This document shows, one piece after another, positions 59,032 through 64,000 of a stretch of 64,000 nt of DNA (position 1 is its first letter; each line of letters begins with the position of its first letter). The translations under genes and the position numbers were made by a program. The stretch is from Marvania coccoides (taxonomy: Eukaryota; Chlorophyta; Trebouxiophyceae; Chlorellales; Chlorellaceae): the NCBI GenBank assembly GCA_963854735.1, contig OY978098.1, positions 558,001-622,000 of the forward strand, written 5' to 3'. The notes beneath the pieces were generated by a model. It did not search any database and had not been told where the DNA came from. It was given only the letters and a program-made list of their open reading frames with translations.

Positions 59032-59289
59032 ATTTTTTTCGAATTATTTTAATTATCATCAACGCAAAATGTGTTTGCTTGGGGCAATGCGCAAAGTATT
59101 GTACAGAGTAAAATAAAAACCAAGGGCTGCGCAAGATCGAGGAAAATATCTCGGGTAAAAAGTCAAGAGTCACGGAACGAAAGAGAACAAAAAAGCTAAG
59201 GGTCATAAGGGTCATGCAGTGGGGGGCGAATCTCTTGGGAGTCCGTGTGGTGGGCATCGTCGACATCTACTCGTCAAAAGAAGGATATG

Positions 59290-60946
59290 TCATGCGTACG
59301 CGCCAGACAGGCGCGGGAAAGAAAAGGACTTGGCGTTGGAATTGGTCCTGGCCAGGGCAGCAGCAGCGACATCCGGCTGCTGTTGCTGCTGTGGGGCTAT
59401 GCCGATGAGAGCAGCGAGCGCAGGAGGCATGGAGGGGTCAGCATCTGGGAACAGGTTTGTCTGTACCGTTCTCTGCACTGCGCCACTGGGGTCTCGCTGC
59501 TCATTGGGCGAGATGAACATCCCGCAGGCCGCGAACAGGTCCTCTCCTGAGGGGCTGAACAGGCTGCCCAGCCCAGCGGTGCCTGGGGTCATCGATTGCA
59601 ACGTCGGGTGCAGCGGCACAAGTGTGGCAGGCATTGCCACCTGCTGCTGCTGCTGGAGCTGCGGCGGGAGGGGCGGCAACGCGGCCGTTCCTGCGATGGA
59701 ATGGTCCGCAGCAGACGCCATCGCCAAGTTCACTGCCATTACCATCGCCGGCTGCTGCATAGCGGCGGCAGCGGCGGCCGGCTGGCGTGCCGTCTCCGCA
59801 GCGGCTGCGGCAGCTTCATCACCCCCTTCCTCGTCCACACCGTCGAGATCCTCGATGGCGCCGTGCATTGCGGCCCCGATGTGCGCAATCATGGACCACA
59901 GCGCCTCATTGCGGTCCTCCTCTCGGTTCAGCTCTGCTTTTGAAGCTCTGATGCCCTGATCCAGGGCGTTGTTGCGCTGGTGGGTCTCCCGCAGATCCTG
60001 GTACAGCTCATTCATGCGCTCCACGCGCTTGGAGGGCGGCAGGGTGGCCGGGTCCACCTCCTCTGCGATCTCTTCTCGCTGCCGCTTGGTGCCCCGCTGC
60101 GGCTGAGCTCCCGCCGCGGCCTCGGCCTCCGTGGCGGGCGTTTCCAGCTGCTGGGGCTCCAGGGGCGCCAGCCGAGGGGCGGCGGTGCCTGGGGCCTCCG
60201 TCAGCACGGCTGTCAGGTGGGCTGCGATGTTTGAAGAGTTCAGTCCCGGGAGACCCACGGAAGCCTTGGCTGCAGCCATCGTCTGCTGCATCTCCGCGGT
60301 CAGGCGGGCGGGGAGGGCCTCCAGCTGCTTGGCAGCGTAGATTTCCTGCAGAATGTGTGGCAAAATGGAGGCGAAAAGTGAGAAAAAGGTGTGGCCAGCG
60401 TGGGTGAGAATTGAAAAATCTTGGGAAATTGCGTCGTGGGACTCGCCTTGGCCTCCATTTGCTCGCTGGTGGCGACGAAGAGGGCGGGTGGGGTGAGCTT
60501 AGAGTGCGGGTTGGGGTGGCCCGCGGGGTTCTGAGTCACGGAGGTTGCTGCAAAAAAATGAAATGCAATTGAGGGTGAGGGTGTGAGTGGAACCGCCACG
60601 ACTGAAGCTCATTAATGGCAACCGGTGTCCAAGCATCCATTTGAAACTCACCCTTGGGCGCTGCGAGGGGTCCAGGCTTGGGGAGCGCGGCCATTGAGAT
60701 CGGTGACAACAAATCAGTGAGGGCCCCGGCAGGCCCCGCGTTTGCCGTATACTCCCCGCCGTCGGTGCCCATTCCAAACATCTCCAATGACAACCGGCCC
60801 TCCTGCACCACGTGCGCGCCAGGGGCTGCCAGCCGGCCAGGGCTGTAGAAGAGTCGCACGGGGCTTGCTGCCAGCAAGCTGCCGGGCGACAGCAGAGGCC
60901 CCGCCTCGTCGCCATGGGGCTGAAGAGCGGGGGTGGGGCTCAGCAT
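59290..60946 (-). CDS. Unrecognised protein, Ala/Gln/Met-rich with a coiled-coil segment
   Basis: Exons 60652-60946, 60447-60547 and 59290-60345 give 483 residues. The N terminus reads SPTPALQPHGDEAGPLLSPG and SLEMFGMGTDGGEYTANAGP. The middle has NPHSKLTPPALFVATSEQME joined to AKEIYAAKQLEALPARLTAE, a nuclear-localisation-like RGTKRQREE and a charged coiled coil SKRVERMNELYQDLRETHQR. The rest is Ala, Gln and Met-rich low complexity with a LSGAYA end. No family was recognised; a nuclear protein is a guess. Intron 2 (60346-60446) has a GC donor (AAG|GCGAGT) and a good acceptor (TTCTGCAG); only this join keeps the frame. Confidence 0.6.
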
Positions 60947-61471
60947 TTCGCTCGCTGAGCGAGTTAAATATTCGACGTATTGATTAATGTCAGCAAAATA
61001 AAGGGCACGTCTCGCGCGTGCTCTGCAAAGTAATCCTGATGTTTGTCTGAGGTGCAATGAGTATTTTGAATGTGTTGGAATGCGTAGGGTCGGATTGAAA
61101 AAGAGCAGGCAATTTTAATTTCAAAATAGAAAGTTCGATCGGGCTGGAGCTGTCGATCGGGCTGGAGCTGTCGGGCCTGGAATAGAGAGAAAAACTGCAA
61201 TGAATAGATACTAAACTACGCGTATGTATCAACAAACAGCGTTCAAGGTAAAATTTTATCCACTAGCAGCGCAAAGAGGAAAATATTATGAGTTTCAACA
61301 TCAATTTCGCCATAAGCAACACCAACGCCGCGAATGACTCCAGTTCTGAGCTATAAATACTAAACACAAAATCAATATCCACCTTGGTGGCGTCAGAAAG
61401 CCACCATCAACTCCCTTCACACGCATCCGCCGTCTCCTGCTCGCAGCTTCTACCGCCGTTGTTCCACCGAA
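60947..61471. other. Spacer between the unrecognised gene and the ABCG gene
   Basis: About 525 AT-rich bases with the promoter of the minus-strand gene starting at 60946 and the 3' UTR of the ABCG gene. It contains an 18-base tandem duplication at 61135-61170 (tcgatcgggctggagctg, twice). Confidence 0.5.
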
Positions 61472-64000
61472 TTACACCTTGCCCGCGGGGCCACCAGGCG
61501 TCAGCGTGCGCCGCTTGGGCTTGGGCTTGAATGCGGCCTTCACCCGGGAGACCAGCGTGCCCAGCGCCACCACCAGGGGCTCTAGCGTGATGCCGCGAGG
61601 GCACACGTACAGCGCTAGCAGCGTGGCCAGGCGCAGAATGAGGCCCTCCAGAGCGATCACTACCAAGGCTCGAGGGAGGTAGCCTGCGCAGTACACCGAA
61701 ATGTCCTGCTCCTCGAGCACAGCGTTGGGGACGCTGATGGACGGGATGTCTGCAGAGCCAGAATATGAAAGAAAAGAAGGAGACAGAGGGTGAGGACACT
61801 CGCTGCTTGAGAAATGGTTTCAAAAGCATGATTAAAACAGAGAATGCAGCAGAAATAGTGCAGCAGCGCTGCGGTGGCGATTTAAAAAGCCGCTTTCATA
61901 AAAGCTGCTTCTCGAATTGTTGCCGCCGCTGCGGCTGTGCCGCACTCCTCCGACCCCCTTACCACCCCCTCCTTGCTGCAGCTGCTGCCTAGGATCCACC
62001 CACACGTCATCAGGTGCATTTAAAAACGCAGAATTGTCATTGAAATTACCAGGAACAGTGCCGGCAGAACCAGCGGCGATTGATGGAATGTCCAGAGCGT
62101 CAAGCCCGCAGTACCCCGCGATGTTAACCAGGGCTTTGGTTAGCGGCCAGGTGTATCTGGGGTAGTGTTGGTAGGTGGCAATGACCATTGCTTCCACCGC
62201 CCATCGGTTGTATGAAATAGAGGTGAGGAACTTCGAAATGCCATCCAGATCGCGGTAGCTGGGAGACACTCCGTTGAGGAAGCCACCGGCGACCATGACG
62301 ATGGCCACCGACGCCACCAGCGCGCTGGAGGTGTTGCCCACCAGCACGCTAATGAGGCACCTGAAAAATGGGGAAATTCAGGAAAGAAAGCGTTGAAAAA
62401 ACACGATAAACAAGTAAACAGCAATGAATTCGACGTCTTTTATAAATTATGTAAAAAATGAATAATATAAGAACTAAATTGGATGAAATATGAACTCACC
62501 CGGCAGAAGAGCACCACCACACCACCAGAAGGCCTATCAAATAATAGACCTCGAAGTCAACAGGGCGCAGGGTCATGGAGTTGTAAATGGACAGGAAAAT
62601 GAGGGGGTGCAGCGCCACGTCCACCAAGTTGAGCGCGGTGTTTGCGACGAAGTGCGGTAGAACGCCGACGCCGGAAGCCCTCTCCCGCCAAAACACCAGC
62701 CTGTCTTTGGAGAACACGGCCAGCGAGGTGGTGGCGGAAAGAATGCCCAGCGTGAGCATGGTGAGAGCGGTGTGGCCGCGCACGTCAGCGGGGCCAGTCC
62801 CCGTGCCGTGCATTGCACCGCAGACCACAGCAGCGAACATGAGCAGCAGCAGGTCGGTGAAGCGCGTGGTCCAGTTGCGCGCCCACTTGATGGCCGCGCG
62901 CTGCACCAGCACGCACACCTGGCCGAAGAGCCCCGGCGTGGAGCGCAGCTGCCCGCTGCCGGCTTCCTCCAGGCCAAACAACGCCAGGAAGCGCCAGCTC
63001 CAGCTGCGCCCCGTGGGCACGTCTCCCCCTCCCACCGCGGATGCGTTCCTGTTGAGCTCCATTGAGGCCCTGCGCAGCTCTTCGCCTTTCTGGTGAGCAT
63101 TTTTCGAGGCAGGACCTGGGGAGGAGGGAGCAGTACTAGAGGAGTCGGGCAGATGCAGAGAGGCCACGCTGACGATGGAGGGCGACCCCACCGACCCGGG
63201 ATCCTCCTCAGGGATGGCCTCAATCACGGGCGCGCTCTCATTTGTCTTTTCTGTAGAGGCAGACGCTGCTGCGCCAGAGCTCTTCGAGGCAGAAGTGCGC
63301 TCCATCACCGCCGCAGCCATGTCTTTCAGGGTGGTAGGAGGATCAGCCCGCAGCGCCGCCGGCATGGACGCCGCCGCCATCTCCGCCAGCGCGCTGCCCA
63401 GGCTGTATTGCTCAATGCTGTAAACGCGGTACAAACTGTCGATGCGCCGCTTGGAGCCGCCTGCAGGGGAGTCTGCGTCTGCGGTGGGAGGCCGGCCGCC
63501 CCATCGCACGTACTGCATGATCTCGTCCCTTTGGATCAGCCCAGAGCGAGGGTCTGCGAGCTCCGCCCGAATCATTTCTACGTCGGCAGGCGCCGGCTCA
63601 AGCCCCAGCCCCTGCAGCAGCACGCGCAGCCCGGCGCCGTCAATAGCCGATTCTCCGTCCCCATCCGCAGCGTCAAACGCCTGCTCAAGCAGCCGCAGCT
63701 GCTCTGGGTCGACAGCTTCTTGGCCGTGCGGCTGGCTGCCGGAGCCAGCTGCGACGATGCGACTCAGCCCAGTGGCCTCCTGCGCCGTCGTCCACCCCAA
63801 TCCTGAGGACTCCCACAGCGGGACAAGGTCTTCTGGCTGGAAGTTGGGGCTGTTGGCGCGAGGGATGCTGCCGCTGAGCACGTCCATCGCAAAGTCTGCT
63901 GGGTTCTCGTTGGGAGGCAGGGTGAAGCCCAGCGACTCAAAGTATGGCAGAGCCAGCTGAGAGGGGCCCAGGTACGCGAGCTTGCCTCCCTTGCACAGCA
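61472..64000 (-). CDS. ABCG-type ABC transporter with an EF-hand-like linker (5' part outside the window)
   Basis: Visible exons 62500 to beyond 64000, 61963-62360 and 61472-61749 give the last 724 residues. The visible N terminus, KGGKLAYLGPSQLALPYFES then NPADFAMDVLSGSIPR, is the end of an ABCG nucleotide-binding domain. Next comes a linker with an EF-hand-like pair: QLRLLEQAFDAADGDGESAI and RAELADPRSGLIQRDEIMQY. After a Ser-rich region comes the ABC2-type membrane domain: QVCVLVQRAAIKWARNWTTR, helices through VVCGAMHG and LGILSATTSLAVFSKDRLVF, FWRERASGVG and YYLIGLLVVWWCSSAGCLIS. ABCG half-transporters export lipids, waxes or hormones at the plasma membrane. The C terminus is Lys-rich. Donor choice at 61963 gives QQGGG joined to DIPSISVPN. 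Confidence 0.85.

Overview
This is a nuclear window from a eukaryotic phototroph, most likely a chlorophyte green alga. The evidence is spliceosomal introns throughout, two genes for the major chlorophyll a/b-binding protein LHCII, a TAP38/PPH1-type thylakoid phosphatase, a plastid NDC1-type quinone reductase, a plant-type cystathionine gamma-synthase, a plastid-like MutS2 and a membrane-anchored hexokinase. Exons are GC-rich and alanine-rich. Introns and spacers are AT-rich and short, mostly 80-280 bases. I saw no bacterial operon, CRISPR array or tRNA gene. Exon joins were made by eye from GT-AG or GC-AG signals, reading frame and remembered family conservation; no search or RNA data was used.

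Layout. 1-8900: tail of an unrecognised gene, a small zinc-binding protein, TAP38/PPH1-type phosphatase, cystathionine gamma-synthase, mitochondrial ribosomal protein mL54 and a SANT-domain protein. 9175-14340: a tandem duplication of about 2.6 kb, each unit holding a MYST histone acetyltransferase. 14851-20622: one nine-exon gene for a 1571-residue membrane calcineurin-like phosphoesterase. 21348-24501: two divergent LHCII genes with almost identical main exons. 25066-36547: XPD helicase, MutS2, hexokinase, ORC6 and PP4 regulatory subunit R2. 37520-48481: S28 serine peptidase, a large coiled-coil protein, a TMEM70-like protein and an oxysterol-binding-protein relative. 48914-55902: NDC1, an unresolved gene, a FAX/GST-fold protein, a coiled-coil protein and a TFIIS-N-like protein. 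56070-57850: a decayed LINE fragment and a broken open frame. 58162-64000: an INSIG-domain protein, an unrecognised protein and the 3' part of an ABCG transporter whose 5' part lies outside the window.

The genes do not form one pathway. A few share a theme: LHCII and its phosphatase act in state transitions, and NDC1 acts on plastid quinones; the MYST and SANT proteins act on chromatin; ORC6, XPD and MutS2 act on DNA. Genes alternate in strand, and nine adjacent pairs are divergent from short spacers, so shared promoters are likely. The points most worth checking are the reciprocal differences between the two MYST copies, the intron difference and gene-conversion pattern in the LHCII pair, an apparent excess of GC-AG introns, an EF-hand-like insert in the ABCG protein and a long disordered insert inside the phosphoesterase domain.
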